The notes under the pieces: model-generated
What the model saw: the letters and a program-made list of their open reading frames with translations, nothing else
Database searches by the model: none
Told to the model about the DNA's origin: nothing
Position numbers and translations under genes: made by a program
Assembly: GCF_003841485.1 (NCBI RefSeq)
Contig: NZ_REFY01000001.1
Location: 434,001 to 498,000, forward strand
Length of the DNA stretch: 64,000 nucleotides
DNA from: Natrarchaeobius halalkaliphilus
Lineage (GTDB): Archaea; Halobacteriota; Halobacteria; Halobacteriales; Natrialbaceae
Direction: 5' to 3'
In this document: positions 51,289 to 59,931 of the stretch, one piece after another
Numbering within the stretch: the stretch's first letter is position 1
Layout of the letters: every line of letters begins with the position of its first letter

Positions 51289-51314
51289 AGCCGCGAGTTT
51301 TCGCTTCGAGCGGA

Positions 51315-52082
51315 CTACAATCCCGTCGGGACATCGAGAAACGTCGTTTCGAGTCCCCACTCCTCGACCAGGCGCTGAAGCGATCGAACGCCGAACGTCT
51401 CGGTGGCGTAGTGGCCGGCCAGGACGACCGTAATGCCGGCTTCTCTGGCCTCGTGAAAGACCTGCTGTTTGCCCTCGCCGGTCACCAGCGCGTCCGCGCC
51501 GACGTCCGCGGCCTCCGCGAGCCAATCGGTGCCGCTTCCGGTGACGACCGCGACGTCTTCGACCTCCTCGGGGCCGAACTCGAGGAGACGAACCGGCTGA
51601 TCGCCGGTGTCCAGTTCGGACTCGAGTCGGTCGCGCAACGCCGTCGGCGCGTAAGGCGCGGGTGCGCGACCCCGCTGGCCGATGTGCTCGGGGCCGAGTT
51701 CACCGAACGGCGCTCGGTTCTCGAGTTCGAGGACGTCCGCGACCCCGGCGGCGTTGCCCAGTCGCTGATGGCCGTCGAGTGGGAGGTGTGAGACGTACAG
51801 CGCGAGGTCGGATTCGATCAGCGCGGCGACGCGGTCGTACGTGCCGTCGGTCACCCGATCGAACCCACCCCAGGAGATGCCGTGGTGAGTCACGAGCGCG
51901 TCCGCACCGACGTCGGCCGCCCGCTCGAACGTCTCGAGGACGCCGTCGACGGCGAAGGCGACGTGCTCGACGGTTCCCTCGGCCGGGCCGATCTGCAGTC
52001 CGTTCGCGCTGGCGTCCAGCTCCGCGTAGTCGTCGTGACACAGCGTCTCGTCGAGTCGATCGACGAACGTCGAGAGTTCCAT
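51315..52082 (-). CDS. Nif3-like dinuclear metal centre protein
   Basis: A 255-residue member of the NIF3/DUF34 family (GTP cyclohydrolase I-like type 2 name in databases). It has DALVTHHGISWGGF with the paired His ligands, YVSHLPLDGH, and the second set GEGKQQVFHEAREAGITVVLAGHYATET. The biological role of the family is still debated. The start at 52082 is preferred to 52130 because the extra residues do not fit the fold. Confidence 0.88.
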   Translation of the reverse strand: MELSTFVDRLDETLCHDDYAELDASANGLQIGPAEGTVEHVAFAVDGVLETFERAADVGADALVTHHGISWGGFDRVTDGTYDRVAALIESDLALYVSHLPLDGHQRLGNAAGVADVLELENRAPFGELGPEHIGQRGRAPAPYAPTALRDRLESELDTGDQPVRLLEFGPEEVEDVAVVTGSGTDWLAEAADVGADALVTGEGKQQVFHEAREAGITVVLAGHYATETFGVRSLQRLVEEWGLETTFLDVPTGL

Positions 52083-52190
52083 GTGTCCGGATTGGCCCGC
52101 CGACGGTATGTATCCTGTCGGTTCGGACACGACCGGGATCGAAAACTCGCAGTCGCGATCGACCGAGTCGGGGCTGCTCGACCGAGCGCG

Positions 52191-53039
52191 TCAGTCGGCG
52201 GCGCTGGCGTAAACGAACTCCCGGGCCAACTTGCCGGCGAGCGACGCGGCCTGACCGTCGTCCCGATCGTTGACTTCGACGGCGTCGAACCCCGCCGCAC
52301 GGGAACCGACCCGTCGGACGACGTCGCGCATCTCCCGCGGCTCGAGGCCGAACGGCTCCATCGTCCCGGTTCCGGGCGCGTACGCCGGATCGGCACCGTC
52401 GATATCGACGCTCAGGTAACACGTCCGGGAGCCGACTCGCTCCGCGATATCGACGGCTCCGACGTCCTCGGGGGCGATCACCGTCACGTCGTCGCCCGCC
52501 GCTCGCCCCCACTCGTCTTCGCTACCGGTCCGAGCGCCGACGATGATCGCCTCCTCGACGGCCGCGACGTCCTCGAGAACTCGACGGGTCACGCAGGCGT
52601 GTGAGAGCCGATTGCCGTCGTACTCCTCGCGGAGATCGAGGTGAGCGTCCAGACAGACGAACACCTCGGGTTCGACGGCTCGCACGCCGGCGAGCGATAC
52701 CGTGTGTTCCCCGCCGAGCGTCACCGGGACGGCGTCGTCCCAGACGACGTCGCGAAGCGTCCCCGCGAGAAACTCGAGATAGGCGTCGGCGTCGTCCCAC
52801 GCGTAGACGTCGCCGTGGTCGACGACGCCGAGATCCGAAAAGTACTGGTCGGTTCGACGGTCGTAATCGTCGAACGTCTCCGCGTACGTCCTGATACGCC
52901 GGGGGCCGAACCGGGTCCCCGGCTGAAAAGTCGTCGATACGTCCAGGGGCGCACCGACGACCACGAAGTTCGCGTCCTCACGATCGGATCGACCCGATGC
53001 GTCGGTCACCTCGCGTTCGTCGATCGCCCCCGGAAACAT
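52191..53039 (-). CDS. speB: Agmatinase/ureohydrolase
   Basis: A 282-residue arginase-family enzyme. Manganese ligands are visible in TLGGEHTVSLAG, CLDAHLDLREEYD and YLSVDIDGADPAYAPGTGTMEP. It splits agmatine or a related substrate to urea and an amine. The ATG overlaps the aIF5A stop by one base, so they are cotranscribed. In haloarchaea this pairing matters because aIF5A is modified with an agmatine-derived group that needs an agmatinase-like step. Confidence 0.93.
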   Translation of the reverse strand: MFPGAIDEREVTDASGRSDREDANFVVVGAPLDVSTTFQPGTRFGPRRIRTYAETFDDYDRRTDQYFSDLGVVDHGDVYAWDDADAYLEFLAGTLRDVVWDDAVPVTLGGEHTVSLAGVRAVEPEVFVCLDAHLDLREEYDGNRLSHACVTRRVLEDVAAVEEAIIVGARTGSEDEWGRAAGDDVTVIAPEDVGAVDIAERVGSRTCYLSVDIDGADPAYAPGTGTMEPFGLEPREMRDVVRRVGSRAAGFDAVEVNDRDDGQAASLAGKLAREFVYASAAD

Positions 53040-53413
53040 TAGAGGATCTTTCGCTGGTCTTCCATCTCGAGGAATTCGATCTCGTCGTCGGGCGAGACGT
53101 CCTCACCGTCGGGGATGCGCATCGTGATCGTCTCGTAGGTCTCCAAGTCCATGATCTGCATGTCGTCGCCGTCGACCGAGACGACCTGACCCTGCTTTCG
53201 CTCGATGATCGGCACCCAGATCTTCGCGTCGACCGGCTGTGAGAACGACCGCTTCTTGCCGTCGAAGACGCCCCGCGCCTCGACGCGAGCCTTCGCACTG
53301 CCGTGTTTGCCCGGCTTCGCCGTCGAGTAGGCGTCGATCCGGCAGGCCGCATCGTCGATCATTACGTAGCTCCCCTCCTGGAGATCGCGAACTTCGTTTT
53401 GCTGTTTCGCCAT
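53039..53413 (-). CDS. eif5A: Translation initiation factor aIF5A
   Basis: A 124-residue IF5A with an N-terminal SH3-like domain and a C-terminal OB fold. Lys36 in [11 protein letters not shown] is the hypusination/deoxyhypusine site. It helps ribosomes through difficult peptide bonds. The operon with the agmatinase fits the modification pathway. Confidence 0.96.
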   Translation of the reverse strand: MAKQQNEVRDLQEGSYVMIDDAACRIDAYSTAKPGKHGSAKARVEARGVFDGKKRSFSQPVDAKIWVPIIERKQGQVVSVDGDDMQIMDLETYETITMRIPDGEDVSPDDEIEFLEMEDQRKIL

Positions 53414-53691
53414 ACCCCGCAGTAATCAATCGAGGGCCATAAACTGATTGGATCACTCGAGAACGGTACGATCCACCGAGACGGACTGCTGTCCCCGTTT
53501 TCGGATACAATCGCGTGCTGTGCGAGAGTTGTACCGACGCTTGTGACGGCAGTCCGTCCGAAACGGACCGGCTGTGAACGGACGGACCGGCCACGACTCG
53601 AGGAATCGGCTCGCAGACGCTACGAAACCGCTTGCATCGACCGCATCCCTTTCGAAAGGGCTTTAATGGCGACGGGGCTACGGTGAGATGA
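53414..53691. promoter_or_regulatory. aIF5A and tRNA-Arg promoters
   Basis: A divergent intergenic region. CTTTAATGG at about 53661-53669 lies about 25 bases before the tRNA and is a likely TATA box. No gene seen. Confidence 0.45.
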
Positions 53692-53764
53692 GTCCTGGTA
53701 GGGTAGTGGACTATCCTCTTGGCTTGCGGAGCCAGGGACCGGAGTTCAAATCTCCGTCAGGACG
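53692..53764 (+). tRNA. tRNA-Arg (GCG)
   Basis: 73 bases fold as a cloverleaf: acceptor GTCCTGG with TCAGGAC (one G-U), D-arm around GGGTAGTGGACTATCC, anticodon stem TTGGC/GCCAG with loop TTGCGGA (anticodon GCG), T-arm CGGAG-TTCAAAT-CTCCG, discriminator G. No intron; CCA is not encoded. Confidence 0.9.
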
Positions 53765-53766
53765 CT

Positions 53767-53792
53767 ACGGGCTACGCCCGTCCTGCAGTTTT
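53767..53792 (+). terminator. Hairpin and T-tract after tRNA-Arg
   Basis: ACGGGC-TAC-GCCCGT followed by CCTGCAGTTTT. A probable terminator, or part of the element end. Confidence 0.5.
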
Positions 53793-53957
53793 CGGCTGTG
53801 TCACGACGTGATGAAAAGTCATGACGCAAGCCAAGTACATAATTCGAAACCGACGAACAGTCCGCCCTCTTGCGATTTCGGGTAACTGTCAGACCAGGCA
53901 AACAACCCTACGCAGTACGGCGGTTCTCGACTGGAAGCCAAGGACAAGGGTTCTCGA

Positions 53958-55076
53958 ATGAGCGAGAATCCAAACGAAATCGAAGGCATCAAACTCGTTC
54001 CCGAACCCACTCGAGAGATTCTCAGCGATCGCCAACAGATCGACTACACGGATCACCGGGAACAGTTCATTGACTGGTTACTTGTATTCGGCAAGAACCC
54101 CGCACAAGCGGACGGCTACGCACGCGCGACAACAAAGAATTCCGCTGAACGCCTCGATCGCTTCTACCGTTGGGTGTGGAGCGAGTTCGGGGGCTACACG
54201 ACCGATATAACCCACGATCACGCGGACGCCTACGTGAAGGATCTCGCGCGCAAAGACGAGGGTAACTACTCCCGAAACAATACCCAGAGTTCCCTCAAAC
54301 GGCTGTTCAAGTGGCAAAAGCACGAGCGCGGTGGCGAGCTGTGGGACCCCGAGATCGTCTTCTCGGAGCCGTCAGGAACCGGGGAGCCGCGCGACTACCT
54401 CACTCGGGAAGAACGCAGTAAGATCCGTGAGGCCGCGTTTGAGTACGGTTCTATCCCATCCTACAACAACCTCTCCACTACCGAACGCGATACGTGGAAA
54501 GCATACCTCGCACAGCGTCTCAGCAAACACAAACGGGATGTGACTGCCGATGATTGGGATCGAGCGAACAGCTGGAAGTTCCCCAGTCTGGTCTGGACAA
54601 GTCTTGACGCCGGACTACGACCGATCGAAGTCAAACGCGCTCGAACATCGTGGGTGGACATAGACAACGCCGTGCTACGGATTCCACGCCAGGAGAGTTC
54701 CAAGAACGACGGTAACTGGACCGTCAGCCTCCAGGAACGTACCGCAAAAGCGCTCGATCGATGGTTAGTGGAGCGCGAGCAGTACGACCTGTACGCGGAC
54801 ACAGACGCGCTCTGGCTGACCCGGTTCGGAAATCCTTACGAGACCAGTTCTCTCCGTCAGGTGTTGAAAAAGCTCTTTGAGATCGCTGGCATTCCCGCTG
54901 AAAATCGGAAAGTGTCGTGGTACATTATCCGCCATTCTGTCGGAACTTACATGGCCCGCGAGGAAGGCTTAGCAGCCGCTCGAGCGCAACTCCGTCACAA
55001 GTCGGTGCGAACTACTGCTCGGTACGATAACGCGCCTCCAGAGGATCGAAGGGATGCTCTGGACAGGATGGGTTGA
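53958..55076 (+). CDS. int: Tyrosine recombinase (phage-type integrase)
   Basis: A 372-residue integrase: N-terminal SAM-like core-binding domain (about residues 30-110) and a catalytic domain with Arg in LDAGLRPIEVKRART, the SWYIIRHSVGTYM segment (His of HxxR replaced by Tyr, as I recall from haloarchaeal integrases), LRHKSVRTTARYDNAP with the second His and the nucleophile Tyr. It begins 193 bases after tRNA-Arg, the usual location for an element integrated in a tRNA gene. Its 3' end recurs twice downstream. Confidence 0.93.
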   Translation: MSENPNEIEGIKLVPEPTREILSDRQQIDYTDHREQFIDWLLVFGKNPAQADGYARATTKNSAERLDRFYRWVWSEFGGYTTDITHDHADAYVKDLARKDEGNYSRNNTQSSLKRLFKWQKHERGGELWDPEIVFSEPSGTGEPRDYLTREERSKIREAAFEYGSIPSYNNLSTTERDTWKAYLAQRLSKHKRDVTADDWDRANSWKFPSLVWTSLDAGLRPIEVKRARTSWVDIDNAVLRIPRQESSKNDGNWTVSLQERTAKALDRWLVEREQYDLYADTDALWLTRFGNPYETSSLRQVLKKLFEIAGIPAENRKVSWYIIRHSVGTYMAREEGLAAARAQLRHKSVRTTARYDNAPPEDRRDALDRMG

Positions 55077-55101
55077 ATACAGCGGGAAGGGGCGCACCAT
55101 C
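55026..55101 (+). repeat. Integrase-tail repeat T1 (intact gene end)
   Basis: The last ~17 codons of int and 25 bases beyond the stop. Anchor: GGGTTGAATACAGCGGGAAG. Confidence 0.85.
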
Positions 55102-55206
55102 CCTCTTGCATAAGAATAGGGAGTATTGTTATCTTCTAACGCTTCGTGATTATACTTTCACTCTGCCATCAATGGACATTTTATATCAGTCGTAGAATTT
55201 CTGGTT

Positions 55207-55527
55207 ATGCGACGTAACAAGGGAGCTATGAATTACGCAACAGGAATGGCAACCTCACCATATAGTCTTAAAAACATGTACATCTATGGGGGTTCGATTA
55301 TGACATTATTTACGTTTTTCTTGGGTTTGCTGGTAAGACAGGATCTCGCAGAGGCATTGATTTACATGGTGGAGAATTATGCTCTCATGCTACTCCCACT
55401 TCGGTGGCCAGTTAACGAGATCATAGCTGCAGACACTGTTTCAGAATTTATTTTTTCTCACCTTCTCACTATCTCACTCGGGTTGTTTGTTGCAACGATA
55501 AAATATCGAATGAGCGTTAGATACTGA
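55207..55527 (+). CDS. Small membrane protein of unknown function
   Basis: A 106-residue protein with two or three hydrophobic segments (SIMTLFTFFLGLLVRQ, YMVENYALMLLPLRW and FIFSHLLTISLGLFVATIK). No family recognised. It is AT-rich and lies between integrase-tail copies T1 and T2, like a one-gene cargo. Defence effectors are often such membrane proteins, but this is inference. An internal ATG (Met8) is an alternative start. Confidence 0.6.
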   Translation: MRRNKGAMNYATGMATSPYSLKNMYIYGGSIMTLFTFFLGLLVRQDLAEALIYMVENYALMLLPLRWPVNEIIAADTVSEFIFSHLLTISLGLFVATIKYRMSVRY

Positions 55528-55952
55528 CCAGCGAAAACTGGACGCGCCACTCTACCCACTTCTTGTTGACAACAATGATTTGTACCAGTGGCTAATTTGT
55601 TCACTCGAGAAGCGCCATCAGAGGATCGCAAGGAGACTCTGGATCTGATTGGGTGAATACAGCGGGAAGGCGCACACCATTACGGCCGCTTCTCGCTGAT
55701 TAAAAGATACTGTTCCCCCTATTCCGGGGCCATGGATCTGTTGAATAGCATTGTCTACGGAACAATTGCTTACTACACCTGCGAAGCGGGCCTTGGAATT
55801 ATATCTTCTTTTCGTAGTGTCTGACAAGTTATGCTGAATAGAGTGTGCGGATGTGGCACTCAGATGTTGGCAGAAACAGCGTACAAGAACGAGAGGTTAC
55901 AAGCAACACAGGCCAGAATATTCAATAGGTGAGATGATTTTTATTCAAGCGG
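55528..55952. other. Gap with tail repeat T2 and hairpin motifs
   Basis: About 425 bases. It holds a CAGCGAAAACTGG motif (55529), repeat T2 (about 55604-55679) and the inverse motif CTTCTCGCTG (55689-55698). There is no coding gene. Confidence 0.6.
55604..55679 (+). repeat. Integrase-tail repeat T2
   Basis: Encodes REAPSEDRKETLDLIG-stop, like the RYDNAPPEDRRDALDRMG end of int, and keeps the post-stop GAATACAGCGGGAAG. No upstream integrase body remains. Confidence 0.85.
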
Positions 55953-57125
55953 ATGGTGTATCCGTTCTCGTCACCGAATGGCTACGAAGAACGTCTCAAC
56001 CAGCAGTTTTCTGGATACATCAATTATAGCCTACAGATCAGTCCAGAGCTTCTCAATAGTCTCCACGAAGATTTAGATATGTCGTTTTCAGAGGAGGCGA
56101 CCGTCGTCGCTCATCAGAACTCACCGCTACCACGATATACTGAAAGTGGACCCGACCGAGAGATTGACTGGGTTATTGCTGACAGAGACAAACTCGTTGG
56201 CTATGAGTCGAAGTATGGGGACTCTCTCAGTAGTAGTCAGTTGCAAGATGAACTCGAAAAGTTAGAGTTAAACGCAGAAGGGCGGGATTTTGTACTAATC
56301 ACCGTTACTCCGCACACGACACCACCACGGATTATTGGCCGATTTGAAAACGACCCCGTCCACTGGATAAGCTGGTTCAGCATCTCTCGACGGCTCCATC
56401 AAATTAAAGAGGCCGAAATTCAATCAGAACAACGCCCTATCCTCAGGATGTTGCAGGACCTTTTCGAGGCAGAAGATATGCACCCGTTCACAGGCTTCGA
56501 TCACCATGATAAGTTACAGTATCGATACTTCATCAGGGACCTTCGTCAAGAACTGGTCCAAACAGAACTCGAAAACCCTGGAAAGGTGAATACCTCATCG
56601 ACAAAAGATCCAGAACCGTCCTCGTGGAAACGACTCGTACCGAAACGGCTTGATGTACCGTTCGTTCGAGAATCCCGTGAAGATACTTGGAAACGCAGCC
56701 GGTCCTACCTGACGGCAACCGTGGATACGGAAACCCATGGGGTCCATGCTGGAATCGTGTTTAATCTCAGGGAAATTAAATCTCACCGCAATTACGTCGC
56801 TAATTCACTGGAGGATCTTATCGAATATGCGGCCGACAGGGATTTGCAACTCTGGGCTTCAATGAACAGCCTCAATCAGTGGAAGGTTGGCGTCCCGAGG
56901 ACAGATGACCCAGCTGAGATGCGAAGTTGGCTCGAAGATGGAAATAAGAATGCTGTGAGAGTCAACGGGACAAATTTCAAGAAGGCGATTTTTGTTAATG
57001 AGTGTTCAGCCTCCAAGCCTTCTGCAATCGTTCAAAAAGCTAAGAAAGAGCTGCTTAGACAATACGAGGACTTCTTAGTTTCCGATGAGCTGTACCCGTG
57101 GTCAACATTAGAGGAACACGAGTAG
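55953..57125 (+). CDS. Predicted PD-(D/E)XK nuclease-like protein
   Basis: A 390-residue protein. EIDWVIADRDKLVGYESKYGD at residues 69-89 gives the D...ExK pattern of the PD-(D/E)XK fold, preceded by a helix. The middle (EDMHPFTGFDHHDKLQYRYF) and C-terminal domain (IVFNLREIKSHRNYVANSLEDLIEYAADR) are unknown. The ATG at 55953 opens MVYPFSS. Placed as single-gene cargo between integrase-tail copies T2 and T3, it is a good candidate for a defence or DNA-processing nuclease. Confidence 0.6.
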   Translation: MVYPFSSPNGYEERLNQQFSGYINYSLQISPELLNSLHEDLDMSFSEEATVVAHQNSPLPRYTESGPDREIDWVIADRDKLVGYESKYGDSLSSSQLQDELEKLELNAEGRDFVLITVTPHTTPPRIIGRFENDPVHWISWFSISRRLHQIKEAEIQSEQRPILRMLQDLFEAEDMHPFTGFDHHDKLQYRYFIRDLRQELVQTELENPGKVNTSSTKDPEPSSWKRLVPKRLDVPFVRESREDTWKRSRSYLTATVDTETHGVHAGIVFNLREIKSHRNYVANSLEDLIEYAADRDLQLWASMNSLNQWKVGVPRTDDPAEMRSWLEDGNKNAVRVNGTNFKKAIFVNECSASKPSAIVQKAKKELLRQYEDFLVSDELYPWSTLEEHE

Positions 57126-57642
57126 CTCCCGTATATTATACCGCCACTGAACCTCCTCCTTGTATTCATCACGACTCGAAAGACCTTAGCTGAGTCTAAC
57201 AAAAACTCGGTGATCGGTAAGCACGCTTCTCTTTCGGATAGTTTAGAGGCAACTTGGCGGAATAAAGTAGGCGGCTGTGCTATATCCATACTCTGTAGTC
57301 AGTACGCAACTCTTGACAGTTACCGGATAGACCGATAACCCTGCTAATAACGTTCTCACCTGTACTGAAAGCCGAGATTCTGTTCCCCTCTTTCACTGAG
57401 GATCAACAGGCTATCTAACTTAGACTCTCAACATTGGTTAAGAGTCGATCAACGATACGCCTCCAGAGAACCGGAAAAGACGCTCTGGATATGAGGGGTT
57501 GAATACAGCTGGAAGCGGCGCGCTCTGGATTGTTTAGTTAACTATTGGATATATTGGCTGGTGGGGCCACAAGCGTTTAGAACAATTGGTCTCTCTTTGC
57601 GTTGTGTCCCAGGGAACCCCACTCCTTCGGTTCATTAAGGGG
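57126..57642. other. Gap with tail repeat T3
   Basis: About 517 bases. Repeat T3 lies at about 57449-57525. The rest is AT-rich with no supported gene. A TTG at 57586 in frame with the next gene is possible but weak. Confidence 0.5.
57449..57525 (+). repeat. Integrase-tail repeat T3
   Basis: Frame-shifted remnant (DTPPENRK then DALDMRG-stop) followed by GGTTGAATACAGCTGGAAGC. The match again runs past the stop codon. Confidence 0.8.
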
Positions 57643-58314
57643 ATGACTCTTGACGAATTGAATGCGATTCGACGCCGTTGCGATTGGTGTAATGTTCGGT
57701 CCTATGATGACAAATCAGACTTGGCAAAACGAATTCGAGACTCAATAAATCGGTCTGTTGATAGCGGTGCCCTGACCTACAGTGATGCCATGCGAGATAT
57801 TCGTCTCCAAGTCCTCATACCGGGGCCAGAGACGATCGAAACCACGGTTCGACAAACTCTCTACGAGGCTCCGATCACAGACCCGACTGGCGATGTTCGA
57901 TTAATCGAAGAATGGTTTTCAGCGCAACTGTACGGGGCCTTAAGCGCGAAAGTGTATGACCCGTATGAGGTATATCTCGAGTACGAAGTTAACAATCGAA
58001 GCCGTCATCAAGCCGATGTATATGTCAAACATGCTGAAGGCGGAGGAGATCTCCTTGTCGAAGTAAAACGGGACGGGGAAATCGAGAACGGTGAGGCGGT
58101 CAAACGCCAGATACGGAGATACCGTCGCCATATTGAGGGCCGATCAGATCTGGATCACGAAATGACCTATCTCTGTATTATCACTGAGAAAGATCGATCA
58201 GAGTGGGATCCAAATGAAATGGTTCTATCCGACTTTTTGGAGGTTCCCGATACGATCGACAATATTGAGTCCGAGATCGAGGATCTGGAATTAGTGATAA
58301 CGACAATAGAATAG
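57643..58314 (+). CDS. Predicted PD-(D/E)XK nuclease with SAP-like N terminus
   Basis: A 223-residue protein from ATG 57643 (AAGGGG just upstream). Residues 1-45 resemble a SAP-type DNA-binding helix pair (LDELNAIRRRCDWCNVRSYDDKSDLAKRIRDSI). The C-terminal half has the nuclease pattern QADVYVKHAEGGGDLLVEVKRDG (D ... ExK), and YRRHIEGRSDL follows. A start at TTG 57586 would add 19 residues. Cargo of the third integrase-tail segment; DNA cleavage is inferred. Confidence 0.65.
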   Translation: MTLDELNAIRRRCDWCNVRSYDDKSDLAKRIRDSINRSVDSGALTYSDAMRDIRLQVLIPGPETIETTVRQTLYEAPITDPTGDVRLIEEWFSAQLYGALSAKVYDPYEVYLEYEVNNRSRHQADVYVKHAEGGGDLLVEVKRDGEIENGEAVKRQIRRYRRHIEGRSDLDHEMTYLCIITEKDRSEWDPNEMVLSDFLEVPDTIDNIESEIEDLELVITTIE

Positions 58315-58437
58315 CTATGCTATCATGCCCGCTTCTTGCTGATACCGATAAGCCGTACTATCAATAACTGAATGAGTGGATCCAGCAGGTGACTGACGAC
58401 CCATTACTTACCTGTTTGGCGGCCTGTCGAACAAACA

Positions 58438-58857
58438 ATGCCACCAGTAGATTTCCGACAATCTCAGTCGGATATTGACTCTGGCCACCCGGCCATCCAT
58501 TGCAATGAGTGCCAGTCTGCTCTCCAATCTGATAGCCAGCAGGCCGTTTCGTTTCTCTTACTGGATCAACTCACGATTCCGATTGTAAGCTGTGATGACC
58601 ACCTCGAGCGGTTTGCCTCCGTCTGTGGGTTGACCACCGAAGACACGGCGACGCTCCTGGACCATCGACCAGCTGGCGGGATCTGTTGCCCTGGCTGTCG
58701 CCTCGCACGGTACAATGCCGCCCAACCAATGGTACCAGTCGAAGAAGGGGCGATCGTCGCGATGGCATGCCCAACTCACCAGACAGAGATCGTCCAGCGG
58801 TTCCACACTGGACTCGAAACACAACACCACCTATCATCTGATGTTAGTTCATTGTAA
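58438..58857 (+). CDS. Cys/His-rich hypothetical protein
   Basis: A 139-residue protein with four metal-ligand pairs: CNECQ, CDDHLERF, CCPGCRLA and CPTHQ. They probably bind two zinc ions. Similar proteins occur in haloarchaeal mobile regions. No function known. The start is the ATG at 58438. Confidence 0.6.
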   Translation: MPPVDFRQSQSDIDSGHPAIHCNECQSALQSDSQQAVSFLLLDQLTIPIVSCDDHLERFASVCGLTTEDTATLLDHRPAGGICCPGCRLARYNAAQPMVPVEEGAIVAMACPTHQTEIVQRFHTGLETQHHLSSDVSSL

Positions 58858-59266
58858 GTCCTGGATGAATTCGGAAACACGAACCCGGAAAACCAGGCGA
58901 TGTTCATATATGTATCAGCATTATTACTGCCAGTTATCCCCTAATACCACCCGTTTCCGATTACGACGTAACTCGCGATTGGAGAGTTAATCTGAGTATA
59001 TATCGTATATTTAAAATTCCAAACCCGGTCCAGCTTTCGCCTTTTGAATAAACTCCCGAGAGTTTGATTGCTTTTCATGTTCCAACCTGATCAATCTTGT
59101 TTAAAGAATACTGACTTTCAGTAGACAATAGTGTTAATACGTTACTCCTCGTTTGAGATAGAGGGAACAAGCGGCTTCTTCGGACACAGCTCATCAGAGA
59201 GCTAATAGCGTATTTTTCTCCCCGAATCGTCTTGCACGATCGGAATAGCAAGCACAAGAAGATAGA
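58858..59266. other. AT-rich intergenic stretch
   Basis: About 400 bases with no supported gene, repeat or RNA. The AT-rich end near 59220-59260 probably includes the promoter of the next gene. Confidence 0.4.
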
Positions 59267-59629
59267 ATGACTACAGAAAATTCATCCGACAATCTCGATC
59301 GCCTACTCAACAAACGCTGTTCTGAAGATCCTTACCGACTGCCTCATGAGAAAGAGACCGGAATCCACCTCAAAGGAGACGAAGACCATATCTCCGTAAC
59401 TTCCTTCAAAGAAGTGGTCTACGGAAAGTTGCTCCGACGACCTGACTTTGATCTGGACCAGCTTATTATCCAAGACGTGGACGGCCGCGAGTACACGGTG
59501 GACTCACTCGAGGAAGTTCTTGCAGACCCCGCTGTGCAGATCGTTGGTGCCAACGGGAAGCTTCCCGCCGGTGCCTTGTCGATCAGGAAACCTCGAAACA
59601 GCGACTCACATGCAAGAATCGTAGCGTAG
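59267..59629 (+). CDS. Hypothetical protein
   Basis: A 120-residue hydrophilic protein with VYGKLLRRPDFDLDQLIIQDVDGREYTVDSLEEVLADPAVQIVG in the C-terminal half (stated here as LIIQDVDGREYTVDSLEE), a compact alpha/beta segment. No membrane helix, no Cys pair. I do not recognise it. It lies just before the primase-like gene and could be part of a replication module. Confidence 0.55.
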   Translation: MTTENSSDNLDRLLNKRCSEDPYRLPHEKETGIHLKGDEDHISVTSFKEVVYGKLLRRPDFDLDQLIIQDVDGREYTVDSLEEVLADPAVQIVGANGKLPAGALSIRKPRNSDSHARIVA

Positions 59630-59931
59630 TACGAGTATCTTGTATCGGAATTGTACCAGTATCAGTTGCAATAGGGTTGGTATCAGTCTCTCTCCCAGTT
59701 TGCTATTGATACAAAGTCTGCCACAGTCTTTGTAGACAGTACTCCTACAACCCTTTTCCCACTAAGTTATGTTGCGAAAATCGCCATACTGCGGATTGGT
59801 GTGGAGATCCCGATCCTTATTCACTTATAAATAATATAGGCCGTCTTCGAGCTACCACTGCCAGAGTATTGACCAGCGAGAAGCGGCGCGTTCTCGTTAA
59901 AAAAGCCTTCAATTACAAACCAAATAGAATC
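59630..59931. promoter_or_regulatory. Leader of the primase-like gene
   Basis: About 300 bases. TTATAAATAATATA at 59825-59838 is a strong TATA box predicting a start near 59860. A CAGCGAGAAGCGGCGCGTTCTCG inverted motif lies at 59874-59896 (given as CAGCGAGAAG and TTCTCG arms). Confidence 0.5.
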
